Shown: piece by piece, positions 48,524-59,100 of the stretch
How the letters are laid out: each line of letters starts with the position of its first letter
Numbering within the stretch: position 1 is the stretch's first letter
Source of the DNA: Streptomyces sp. NBC_01571
GTDB lineage: Bacteria > Actinomycetota > Actinomycetes > Streptomycetales > Streptomycetaceae
Reading direction: 5' to 3'
DNA length: 64,000 nucleotides
Assembly: GCF_026339875.1 (NCBI RefSeq)
Contig: NZ_JAPEPZ010000001.1
Coordinates: 7,750,001 to 7,814,000 of the forward strand
The notes under the pieces: generated by a model
Seen by the model: the letters and a program-made list of their open reading frames with translations, nothing else
What the model was told of the DNA's origin: nothing
Databases searched by the model: none
Position numbers and translations under genes: made by a program

Positions 48524-51500
48524 CTTCGCTCTCCTGATCGTTGACGGCCGTCCAGGCCACGACGTACTCCGTGCCGGGCCCTGTGGACGGCTGGGGGGCG
48601 GTCAGCGCGCAGTGCCGCACGCGGTGGTCCTCGCCCGCGGTGCGGACGGTCAGGCGGGTGTCGTCCGCCGCGGTGACCTCGAACCGTTTGGGCTCGCCGC
48701 CCAGTCCGGTGCCGCGTGCCTTCGCGACGGCCTCCTTGGCGGCCCAGAAGCGGGTGAACCAGAGCCGCTCGGCACCGGCTTCGGCGCCGGGCTCGTGCCT
48801 GGTCCCGGACTTCTGGACGAGTGCCCCGAGCAGTTCGCGCTCGCGGGTGGTGAGGGCGACGGCGAGGGTGGCGTCGGGACGGTCGGTGACTTCCTCGATG
48901 TCGATCCCGCAGGGCCCGTCGGTCCTGGCCATCGCCACGGCGGTCGTCCCCCGGTGCGCGATCGAGACGTGCAGCGCGGGCAGTGCTCTGCCGTAGCCGC
49001 CGGTCACGTGGGGCCGGCCGGTCGGCTCGTTGCCCACCCGAATCTCGGCGGGGTAGACGGGGCCGGTGCCACGGCCCCACAGCAGGTGGCGCACCGCGTC
49101 CTTGACGGCGATCCGGCCGAGCAGCCACTGCCGCCGGCCACGAGGTGCGTGCGCCGCGTACTGCTCGCGCTCCTCGCCCGCCAGGATGTTCCGCATGATC
49201 AGCTCGCGGGTGGCCAGATCGGGCCACTCCTCGTGGAGCAGGGCCCAGCCGCCGGGCCGCATCCGCGACAGCGTGTTCCGCTCGGGCTCCCGGTCGACCG
49301 CGCGGATCCACGGGTTGCTGTCGAACCGGCGGTCCTGCCAGCCGCTGAACTCGGCCCACACCCTGCCCCGGTGGACCAGTTGCATGTCGGCTTCGAGGGC
49401 GCTGTCGGTGACGGACGTGATCCGGATCAGACACTCCAGCCGCTCGCCCGGCGCGGGATGCGGGCCGTGGAAGCGGATCTCCCTCATCCCCACCGGGAAC
49501 ACCGTGGTGCGCACCGGCAGCCGGGACATGATCCAGAAGCCGAGGAGCTGTCCCACGTTGTCCAGCAGGGCACCGGGCGCCGGCGGTGTGACGAGCACTC
49601 CGCGTACGTGCCGGTCGCCGACCGCGGTCAGTTCGCTCAGGCCCTGGAAGAGGGGACCGTGGAACATCCAGCGGCGCGTGTAGAGCTCGGCGGCGGTGAG
49701 TTCGGGCCGCTCCTCCTCGGCCGCCGGAAAGGTCCAGGGCCGCACGGGCGCGAACCGCCTGTATTCCGGGGAGAGTTCGACGCCGGCCTGGGCGTAGGTG
49801 CCGAGCGAGGCGGCCACCCGGTCCGGGCCCTCGGGCACGATCCGTACGGGGATGTCGACGGCCGGGATCGCCGTGACCCACTGGTGCAGCCGTACGTCGT
49901 GGACGGCGACGGCGCGGCGGCCCGGGGCGGCCCGTTCGGCGTGCTCCATCAGATGGGCGATCACGGTGGTGCCGGGGACCACCGGCCATCTGTCGGCCGG
50001 GTCGGCCTGTGCGGGCTGTCTGAAGAAGCAGTGGTCGAGGAGGTACGGCATGGTGTCGACGGAGACGCGCAGGGTCGCTTCGAGCGGCCGGGGCCCCGGG
50101 GGCGGGGTGGTCGTACGAGGGACGGGTGCGCCGGTGTCCCGGGCGGCCGGCGGGGACCCGCGGCGTGCCGTGCGGCCCGCCGTCACCACGTCCGAGGCGA
50201 ACGCCGTCGTGTCCCGCAGCAGCGCGGACAACTCGGCGCCGAGCAGACCCTGTTCGTCCAGGACGCCCAGTTCCCCGGGCACCGCGGCCGGGATGCGGTG
50301 CCGGGTCAGCGCGGCGGCCACCTGGTCACGGGTCGCCGGGTCCAGGGAGACGTTCGCACCGCCGAGGTCCAGCCGGACCGGACGGGCCGCCCGGCGAACG
50401 GAGCGGGCCGTTGCGGGGGCGGTCCCTGGCGGGCCGCCGAGCAGCGGGGCGAGGTCCGGCGACGCACCTTCCGCCCACAACGCGCTCGCCACCCGGTGCA
50501 GTTGGGGAAGACCCGAGCGGTGCGGGGAGTGCGCGGTGACCACCAGGTGGTCACGGCCGTGCAGGGTGTCTCCGATGAGGGAGCCGAGCTGTCCGGCGCC
50601 GAGCTGGACGAAGGCGCGGAAGCCCGCCGCGTACATCGTGTCCACCAACGGCCGGAAGCGGACCGGTTCCAGCAGATGGCGGACGAACAGCTCGCGTACC
50701 GCGTCCGGTTCGTCCGGGTACGGGGCGACGGTCGTCGCCGACCACAGCGGCAGCGCGGCCGGGCGCAGGGTGTAGGCCTCGGACGCCTTCCTGATCGGGT
50801 CGAGGTAGGGCTCCAGCATCGGGGTGTGGAAACCGGAACGGAACGGCAGGATCTGCGAGACCAACGCCCGGGAGCGGAACACGCCGACGAGTGCGGCGAC
50901 GGCGGGCTCCGGGCCGCAGATCATCGATTGGTTGGGGGCGTTGTCGTGCGAGAGGACCACGTCCGTACGGCCGGCCAGCTCCGCCAGCACCTGGCCGGCG
51001 GGGGCGCCGATCGCGGCGAACGCCAGCCCGGGCACGCGCAGCGCGTCCGGGTCGAAGTCGGCGAGGAAGGCGTCGACCTCGTCGGGCGGATGGATCCCGG
51101 CGACGGCCATCGCGGTCCACTCGCCCAGGCTGTGCCCGGCGAGGGCGTCCGGTACCACGCCGAGCCGGCGCAGCGCCGCGTCCAGGAGCCGCCCGAGCTC
51201 GAAGACACCGGTGCCCTGCCGGCCCACGTGCCCCACGGTGGCGTCGGTCACGGCCGTGGACCAGGGCAGCCCGAAGTGGGCGGCGATGTCGCCGGAGTTG
51301 GGCGCGAACTCGGCCTCCAGGCCGGGGAAGACGAACGCGAGCCGGCCGCCGCCCGGGCCCAGCAGCGGCCGTGGCACGAACCACACGTCGTTGCGTCCGC
51401 GCCACCCCTTGCCCTTGGCGACCGCCTTGCGGGCCAGGGCCAGTCGTTTCGCGGTGGGCCCGACCACGGCGAGCCGTACCGGATCGGCGGCGGGCGCGGT

Positions 51501-53195
51501 GGTCCGTTCGTCGAGACCCGTGGCGAGCAGCGCCGAGTCGGAACGGTCGAGCAGCGCGGCCATCGCGGCGGGTGTCGGCGCGGTCAGCCGCAGCACCCGC
51601 TCCGGCTCGCGCACCTCGTACGCCGTGGCCGCTTTTCGGACCGCCGCCTGTTCGAGCACCACGTGCGCGTTGATGCCGCCGAAGCCGAAGGCGTTGACGG
51701 CGGCCCGGCGCACCGGCTGCCGGTCGTCGGTGTGCCAGGGGCGGGCGGCGCCGATGGGGGCGAACCGGGTGCGGGCCAGGGCCGGATGCGGTTCGTCGCA
51801 GTGCAGGGTCGGCGGCAGCACTCCGTGGTGGACGGCGAGTGCGGCCTTGATCAGCCCGGCGATCCCCGCGGCGGGCATGGTGTGCCCGATCATCGACTTC
51901 ACCGACCCGATGACGGCGCGCGGGCCGCTGGGCGGACCGTGGGGCGTACCGCCGGCCGGGCCATCGTGCGTACCGCCGGGGGACCCCGTGGGAGGTGGCC
52001 CCTCGGCGGCCGGTCCGGGACCGGGCCCCCTACCGGCTGCTCCCGGGCCGCCCCGCTCGCCCGGTGGCGGTCCGAACACCTCCGCGAGGGTGGTGAGTTC
52101 GGCCCCGTCGCCGGCCGGGGTGGCGGTGCCGTGCGCCTCCAGGAGCCCGATCGAGCCGGGTGCCGCCGGGTCGAGCCCGGCGGCCTCCCAGGCCTGGCGG
52201 ACCGCGCGGACCTGGCCGCCCGAGTCGGGCGCCATCAGACTGGTGGTCCGTCCGTCGGAGGCCACACCGGTGCCGGTGATCACCGCGTAGACCCGGTCGC
52301 CGTCACGCTCGGCGTCGGCGAGCCGCTTGAGGACGACCACCCCGGTGCCCTCTCCGATCAGCACCCCGTCCGCGTCCTTGTGGAAGGGCCGGATGCGCTC
52401 GCTCGGGGAGAGCGCGCCGAGCTGGCTGAACACGCTCCAGAAGGTGATGTCGTGGCAGTGGTGCACCCCGCCGGCCAGCATCACGTCGCAGCGCCCGCTG
52501 CCGAGTTCGCGCACCGCGTGGTCGACGGCGATGAGCGAGGAGGCGCAGGCCGCGTCCACGGTGTAGGCGGGGCCGCGCAGGTCGAGCCGGCCCGCCAGCC
52601 TGGACGCGGCGAGGTTGGGCACAAGACCGATCGACGACTCCGGTGCCTCCGGACCGAGCCGGTCGGTGAACGCCTGCCGCACCGACTCCAGTTGGGCGGC
52701 GTCGAGATCGGGCAGCAGCTCGCCGAGGGTCCGTACCAGCTGGCTCGCGGTCCGTACCCGCTGGTCGAGCCGGACCAGGCCGGGGGTGAGGTAGCCGCCG
52801 CGGCCGAGCACCACGCCGACCCGGTGCCGGTCGGCGGGCAGCCGGTCCGCGCCGCCCGCGTCGGCGAGCGCCTGCGCGGCCACCCGCAGCGCGATGAGCT
52901 GGTCGGGCTCGGTGGCGGGCACCGCGGCCGGCATGATCCCGAACTCGGTGACGTCCAGCTCGGCCAGTTCGTCCACGAAGCCGCCGCGCCGGCAGTAGAC
53001 CCGGTCCGCGCGGGGCTCCGCGCCGGGCGCGTAGTAGTCGTCGGCGTCCCAGCGGCTCTGCGGCACGTCGGTGATCGCGTCGACGCCGGAGACCAGGTTG
53101 CGCCAGTACGCGGCGAGGTCCGGGGCGCCGGGGAAGAGCACCGCCATGCCGACGATGGCGACGGGTTCGGCGCGCGTGTTCGGCACGCCGGTCAC
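48513..53195 (-). CDS. PKS2: KS-AT-DH-phosphopantetheinyl transferase (PUFA/Hgl type)
   Basis: A 1560-residue lipid/polyketide synthase. The KS has active Cys in DAACASS (about residue 216), EAHGTAT and GSVKSMIGHT. Between the two His motifs is a ~50-residue Gly/Pro-rich insertion (about residues 373-423). The AT has GHSLGEW (about 688) and a SGFHTPML specificity region instead of the usual AFH, and FVFPGLE instead of FPGQG, as in PfaB-like ATs. The DH-like double hotdog has YLLDHCFF (about 1054) and DNVGQ (about 1213). The C-terminal Sfp-type PPTase has GIDIEEV (about 1430) and WAAKEAVAKA (about 1487). Starts at GTG 53195, overlapping PKS1's stop as GTGA. Confidence 0.93.
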   Translation of the reverse strand: MTGVPNTRAEPVAIVGMAVLFPGAPDLAAYWRNLVSGVDAITDVPQSRWDADDYYAPGAEPRADRVYCRRGGFVDELAELDVTEFGIMPAAVPATEPDQLIALRVAAQALADAGGADRLPADRHRVGVVLGRGGYLTPGLVRLDQRVRTASQLVRTLGELLPDLDAAQLESVRQAFTDRLGPEAPESSIGLVPNLAASRLAGRLDLRGPAYTVDAACASSLIAVDHAVRELGSGRCDVMLAGGVHHCHDITFWSVFSQLGALSPSERIRPFHKDADGVLIGEGTGVVVLKRLADAERDGDRVYAVITGTGVASDGRTTSLMAPDSGGQVRAVRQAWEAAGLDPAAPGSIGLLEAHGTATPAGDGAELTTLAEVFGPPPGERGGPGAAGRGPGPGPAAEGPPPTGSPGGTHDGPAGGTPHGPPSGPRAVIGSVKSMIGHTMPAAGIAGLIKAALAVHHGVLPPTLHCDEPHPALARTRFAPIGAARPWHTDDRQPVRRAAVNAFGFGGINAHVVLEQAAVRKAATAYEVREPERVLRLTAPTPAAMAALLDRSDSALLATGLDERTTAPAADPVRLAVVGPTAKRLALARKAVAKGKGWRGRNDVWFVPRPLLGPGGGRLAFVFPGLEAEFAPNSGDIAAHFGLPWSTAVTDATVGHVGRQGTGVFELGRLLDAALRRLGVVPDALAGHSLGEWTAMAVAGIHPPDEVDAFLADFDPDALRVPGLAFAAIGAPAGQVLAELAGRTDVVLSHDNAPNQSMICGPEPAVAALVGVFRSRALVSQILPFRSGFHTPMLEPYLDPIRKASEAYTLRPAALPLWSATTVAPYPDEPDAVRELFVRHLLEPVRFRPLVDTMYAAGFRAFVQLGAGQLGSLIGDTLHGRDHLVVTAHSPHRSGLPQLHRVASALWAEGASPDLAPLLGGPPGTAPATARSVRRAARPVRLDLGGANVSLDPATRDQVAAALTRHRIPAAVPGELGVLDEQGLLGAELSALLRDTTAFASDVVTAGRTARRGSPPAARDTGAPVPRTTTPPPGPRPLEATLRVSVDTMPYLLDHCFFRQPAQADPADRWPVVPGTTVIAHLMEHAERAAPGRRAVAVHDVRLHQWVTAIPAVDIPVRIVPEGPDRVAASLGTYAQAGVELSPEYRRFAPVRPWTFPAAEEERPELTAAELYTRRWMFHGPLFQGLSELTAVGDRHVRGVLVTPPAPGALLDNVGQLLGFWIMSRLPVRTTVFPVGMREIRFHGPHPAPGERLECLIRITSVTDSALEADMQLVHRGRVWAEFSGWQDRRFDSNPWIRAVDREPERNTLSRMRPGGWALLHEEWPDLATRELIMRNILAGEEREQYAAHAPRGRRQWLLGRIAVKDAVRHLLWGRGTGPVYPAEIRVGNEPTGRPHVTGGYGRALPALHVSIAHRGTTAVAMARTDGPCGIDIEEVTDRPDATLAVALTTRERELLGALVQKSGTRHEPGAEAGAERLWFTRFWAAKEAVAKARGTGLGGEPKRFEVTAADDTRLTVRTAGEDHRVRHCALTAPQPSTGPGTEYVVAWTAVNDQESEDDH

Positions 53196-56100
53196 CAGCC
53201 CGAGGCGGTGTAGACGACGGCGGTGTCGGCCGCGGGCCCCCACGCCAGCTCGCGCAGCAGGCTGCCCGTGCCCTCCTCGGGGTCGATGAGCCGGATCCCC
53301 CGCCCCGCGTAGTGCCGCATCAGCTCGGGTGTCACCATTCCGTGGTTGCCGTCGCCGGTCGGCGCCCAGGGGCCCCAGTGGACGGTCAGTCCCCGGCGGT
53401 CCGTGCCGGACGCGGCCCAGCGGGCGCCGAGGGACTCCAGGGCGTCGTTGGCGGCGGCGTAGTCGCTCTGGCCGCGGTTGCCGAGGGTCGCCGCGATACT
53501 GCCGAACAGCACGGCGAACCGTGGACCGTCGGGCAACTCGCGGACCGCGTCGAGCAGTTCGCGCGCGCCGTCCACCTTCGTACGGAACACCCGGTCGTAG
53601 GACGCCGGGCTCTTCTCCGCGATCAGCTTGTCCTCGATCACGCCGGCCGCGTACACGACACCGTCCAGGCGGCCGTGCTCGGCGTGGATCTCCTTCACCG
53701 CCCGGCGCACGGCGTCGCCGTCCAGCGCGTCCACGGCGCGGTAGCGGACCTCGGAACCGAGCGCGGCGAGCCTGCGCAGGGTGGAGCGCACCTCGCGTTC
53801 CGCCTGGATCCGGCCGATCGCCCGCTCGATCTCGGCGGGGACGCGCAGACCGCCCGCGATGAGCGCCGACCGCAGTTCGTCCGTGCCGTGCGCGGCGGCG
53901 ACGGCGGGGTCGTCCTCGCCCTCGGTCAGGGCGGTGCGGCCGAACAGCTCGATCCGGCAGCGGCTCGCGGCGGCCAGGGTCGTGGCGAACCGGGCGGTGA
54001 TGCCCCGGGCGCCGCCCACCAGCAGGACGACCGACGTGGTGTCGAGGCCGAGCGCGGCGGCCTCGGCCGCACCGTCCCCGGCCGGGCCCGCGCCCGTGGA
54101 CCCGAGCAGGCCGAGGCCCTCCTCGGTCATGCGCAGTCCGCGCCGGGCTCCGGGCGAGCGCAGCACGACCGGTTCGCGGTCGGGGGCGGTGAGTTCGGCG
54201 ACGAGATCGGCGGCGAGGTCCTCGGGCGCGGTACCGGGGGTGTGCTCGACGACCCGGGCCACGGTCTCGGGGTACTCGCGCGCGAGGGAGCGGAAGAAGC
54301 CGCGCAGCCCCGCCGCGGCACCCGCGGCCAGGATCCAGCGCGGGTTGCCGGCCAGCACCTGCCGGTACACCGGGTAGGCGTCCGGCAGGACGGGTGGGGA
54401 GTCCGGGTCGACGAGGTGGACGAGACCGTCGAACTCCGCCCCGGCGGGCGGCTCGTCGGCGGTCACCGCGTGGGCGCCGTGCGCGGTCAGCCGGGCGGTC
54501 AGCGCCTCGGCGACCGGTCCGCTGCCGAGCAGCAGGAACCTGCGCCCCGCCAACCGGTCGTCGGTGGACGCGGATTGGGCGGGGCCGAGGTCGAACTCCC
54601 GCATCACGAAACGCCGGGGCGCCACGACGACGGGTTCGGCGGAGACCGGGCCGCCCTCCGCGAGGCCGGGTCCGGCCGCCTCGTCCCGGACGCCCGCGAC
54701 CAGCGCGGCGATGCTCGCGGCCGTACGGGCCTTCGCCAGCTCTTCGATGTCGGTGCCGGTGTCGCCGGTGGTGGTGAGTCCGAGGCGGCCGGCGAGTTCT
54801 CCGGCGATCTCGGCTCTCTTGATGGAGTCGACGCTGAGGTCGGCTTCGAGGTCGAGGTCGGGCTCGATCATGTCGACGGGGTAGCCGGTGCGCTCACCGA
54901 TCACTTCGAGTACGAGGGCGAGGACGGTCTCGGCGGTCGGGGCCGTGTCCGCCCCGGCGCCGGCGGGAGCCTGGGCCGGGGCGGGCCCCCGAGCCCCGCG
55001 CTTCCCGGTCACCCGTTCCACCAGGGCGGTGATGGCAGCCGCGGTACGGGCCTTCGCCAGCTCTTCGATGTCGGTGCCGGTGTCGCCGGTGGTGGTGAGT
55101 CCGAGGCGGCCGGCGAGTTCTCCGGCGATCTCGGCTCTCTTGATGGAGTCGACGCTGAGGTCGGCTTCGAGGTCGAGGTCGGGCTCGATCATGTCGACCG
55201 GGTAGCCGGTCCGCTCACCGATCACCTCCAGCACGACGGACAGCACCGAGCCGTCCGCCGCCTCGACGGCCTCGGCCGGCGCGGGGACGGCGGCGGGCAG
55301 CGCGGTCACCGTGACGGGAGCGTCGGCGTACGTGACCGGGGTGGCGGCGGTGGGGTACGCGACCGGGACGGGGGCGGCGGGTCTCACCCCCGGGTCAGCG
55401 CCCAGATACCCCAGCATCACGTCCCGTTGCGCCGCGATCATCTCCCGGCTGGTCCGCAGGAACTCGCTGATCAGGGCCTCGGAGCCGGTCACGGCCGCCG
55501 TTCCGTGCGAGGTGCCGCTGCTGGTCATGAGGGCCTCCGGGACGCGCTCGGCGGGGTGGAGTGCGGCGGCGGGGATCACACCGTCCGCGGTGCGGAGCAG
55601 GTGGCCGTCCACGGTCCAGGCGGCGCGTCTTCGACGCGTGGCGCGGGCGGCGTCGAGCGCGTCCCGGTCCTGGAAGAGCCACCCGGTCCTGACGTCCACC
55701 CCGGCGACGGCCAGCCGGGCGAGCGCGGTGAGGAACCCGGTGAGCCCGGTGCGGCGGCCGTCCTCCAGGGCGACCGTGCGGTGCGGCCGGTCGCCGAGCA
55801 CCGCGCCCACCAGCCGGGTCAGTACCGAACCGGGGCCGGCCTCGACGAAGACCCGGGCCCCGGCCCGGTACATCGCCTCGATCTGGTCGGCGAACCGGAC
55901 CGGCGCGCCGATCTGGGCGGCAAGTTCGGCACGGATCGCCCCGGGCGTCCGCGGGTAGCGGTCGGCCGTACGATTCGACCAGACCGGGAAGTCGGGCGCG
56001 CCCAGGGGGACTTCGGCGAGCGCCTCGGCGAACCGTTCGCCGGCGGCCGCGACCAGCGGGCTGTGGAACGCGCAGGCCACCGGGATGCGCTGGGCACTCA

Positions 56101-59100
56101 GTCCCCGGGCGCGCAGCCGCTCCACGGCGCTGAGCACGTCCTCGGTGGGTCCCGAGATAACCGTCTGGCGGGGCGAGTTGCGGTTCGCCGTCACCACTGA
56201 TCCGTCGAGGCCCGCCTGCGCCAGGGCGGTCGCGACCTCCGGTTCGGGCGCGGTGACGGCGGCCATGGTGCCCGGGTCGCCGCCGCCGGTGGCGCCGAGG
56301 ATGGCGGCGGCCCGGTCGTGGCTGGCCCGCAACAGGGCCCCGGGCGCCAGGACACCCGCCGCGGCCAGTGCGGCCAGCTCACCGTAACTGTGTCCCGCGG
56401 CCATCGCCGGGCGTATCCCGGCCCTGCTCAGGAGCTGGAAGGCGGCGAGTGAGGTCAGACCGAGCGCGGGCTGCGCGAGTGTGGTGTCGGTGATCCGCTC
56501 CCGCTGTTCCTTGCGGCTCGACTCGTCGAAGGGGGCGGGCGGGAAGAGCACGCGGGCCGTCGCCTCGTCGAGCCGCAGATGACGCTGCAGCTCGGGAAAG
56601 GCCACGAACAGCTCCGCGAACATTCCGGGCCGCTGGCTGCCCTGCCCGGGGAAGAGCATCGCGACGCCCGCGTCACCCGGTACGGGGCCGGCCGCGTCAC
56701 CGGCCGGACCGGACCGGTCCGCGGCGGCCCCCGGGGCGTCGGCGGCGCCCGGGGCGTCGGCGGAGTCCGGGGCGGAGGCGGACAGGCCGGCGTCTGGGGC
56801 GGAGGCGGACAGGCCGGCGTCTGGGGCGGAGGCGGACAGGCCGGCGTCTGGGGCGGAGGCGGACAGACCGTCGTCCGGGGACGCGGTGAACGGACTGTCG
56901 TCCGGTGTCGCGGTGAACAGGCCCTCCTCCGGGGCGTGTTCGCCCGTCACCGCCCGCCCCAGCAGGTCTCTCAGCTCGCCGGTGGAGGCGGCGACCAGCG
57001 CGATGCGTACGGGGAGGCCACGGGGAGCGGCTGCCTCGGCCCGCCGGGACGCGGCGAGGGCGAAGTCCCGCAGCCGCCACGGCTCGTACGGGCCGGGATC
57101 CGCCTCGACGAGGGCGAGCAGCTCGGCGGCGGCACGTTCGGCGGCCGCCCGGTCCGCGCCACGGAAGGTGAACAGCTCGGCGGGCCACTGCTGGGCGGCG
57201 GTGACCGGCGGCGGCCCGTCCTCGTGGGCCCGCAGCACGACGTGGAAGTTGGTGCCGCCGAAGCCGAAGGCGCTGACACCGGCGACGCGTTGCGCGGGGG
57301 CGGCGGCCCAGGGCCGGGCCTCGGTGTGGAAGGCGAACGGGCTGCTGCCCGCGTCCCAGGCCGGGTTCGGTTCGGTGAGGTGCAGGGTCGGCGGTCGTAC
57401 GCCGGTGTGCAGGGCCAGCGAGGTCTTGATGAGTCCGGCCAGCCCGGCGGCGCACTTGGTGTGACCGATCTGCGACTTCACCGACCCCAGCGCACAACTC
57501 CCCGGCTCGGCACCGGCCTCCTCGAACACCCGGGTGAGCGCACCGAGTTCGGTGCGGTCGCCGACGACGGTTCCGGTGCCGTGCGCCTCGACGAGCCCTA
57601 CCTCGGCGGGCGAGACACCCGCGTTGCGGTACGCCCGGGTCAGCGCGTTGTACTGGCCCTCGGGCCGAGGAGCGGTCAGCCCCAGCGCCCGTCCGTCACT
57701 CGCGCTGCCGACGCCCTTGATGACCGCGTACACCCGGTCCCCGTCGCGCTCGGCGTCGGTGAGCCGTTTGAGGACGACGCACCCGACGCCCTCGCCGAGC
57801 GCGATGCCGTCGGCGGCGCTGTCGAAGGGCGCGGAGCGGCCCGAGGGCGACAGGGCGTGGGCGGAGGCGAAGAGCAGGAAGTCGTTGATGCCGTTGTGCA
57901 GATCCGCGCCCCCGCACAGCACCAGGTCGCTCGTCCCGGCGGTCAGTTCCTTGCACGCGACGTCGACCGCGGTGAGCGAGGAGGCGCAAGCGGCGTCCAC
58001 GGTGTAGTTGGCGCCACCGAGGTCGAGACGGTTGGCGATCCGGCCCGCGATGACGTTGGCGAGGATGCCGGGGAAGGAGTCCTCGGTCAGGCGCGGCAAC
58101 TGCGCGTCCAGGGCGGGCGGCACGGCACCGAGATAAGAGGGCAGCACGGACCGGAGGGTCATGGCGTTCGACAGGTCGCTGCCCGCCTCCGCGCCGAACA
58201 CGACCGAGGCGCGGGCCCGGTCGAAGGGCCGGCTCCCGTAACCGGCGTCCTCCAGGGCGCGGCGCGCGGCCTCCAGGGCCAGCAGCTGCACGGGTTCGAT
58301 GGCGGGCAGCGAGGCCGGTGGTATTCCGTACCGCAGTGGCTCGAAGGGTATTTCGGGGAGGAACCCGCCCCATCGGGACGGGGTCCTCTCGCCGGTTCCG
58401 GAGCCGTCGGCTGAGTGGTAGAGGCCGGTGTCCCAGCGGGTCGCGGGCACCTCGGTGACGGCGTCCGCGCCCGCCAGCACATTGGCCCAGAAGGTGGCGA
58501 GGTCGGGGGCGCCGGGGAACATGCAGGCCATGCCGACGACGGCGACGTCCAGCGGTTCGGGGGAGGGGGCGGTGGCCGGTTCGCCGAGACCGAGGGCGGC
58601 CAGCCGGTCGGCCAGGAAGGCGACGGCCCCGGTGGTGACCGAGGCGTGCAGGGCGGCGACGGTGGTGACGGCCGAGCGCAGCACGGCCACCTCACCGGCC
58701 ATGAACATGCCCTCGGCGAGCTGTCTCTCCTCACCCACCTCGCGCAGTTCGCCCCCGGCCCGCTCGATCCCCTTGCTGGCCAGTCGCAGCCGGCCCACGT
58801 TGAGCCGCTCCAACTGCTCCCAGGCCTCGCGACCGGGCACGTCACGGGCGGCCAGGTCCTCCTTGACGGCGGCGAACTCGTCGGTGAACGGGCTGCGGAC
58901 GCAGCGGGTGGCGTGCCCCGGGGCGGTCTCCAGCAGGTCCGTGCGCTCGGCGGCGACCACCTGGCGCTGGAACAGCGGCAGCACGGCGCCCGCGCTGACC
59001 GCCTCCTCGGTGAACAGGTACGCCGTGCCCATCAGCACGCCGACGGCGGCACCTCGGGCGCTCAGCGGCGCGGCGAGGGCGGTGACCATCGCGGTGGACC

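Noticed and set aside
48327..53213. 1628-residue plus-strand frame opposite PKS2
   Set aside because: A composition shadow of PKS2, which has clear KS, AT, DH and PPTase motifs on the minus strand.
53312..56200. Long plus-strand frame opposite PKS1
   Set aside because: A shadow of PKS1; no recognisable domain and unusual amino acid composition.
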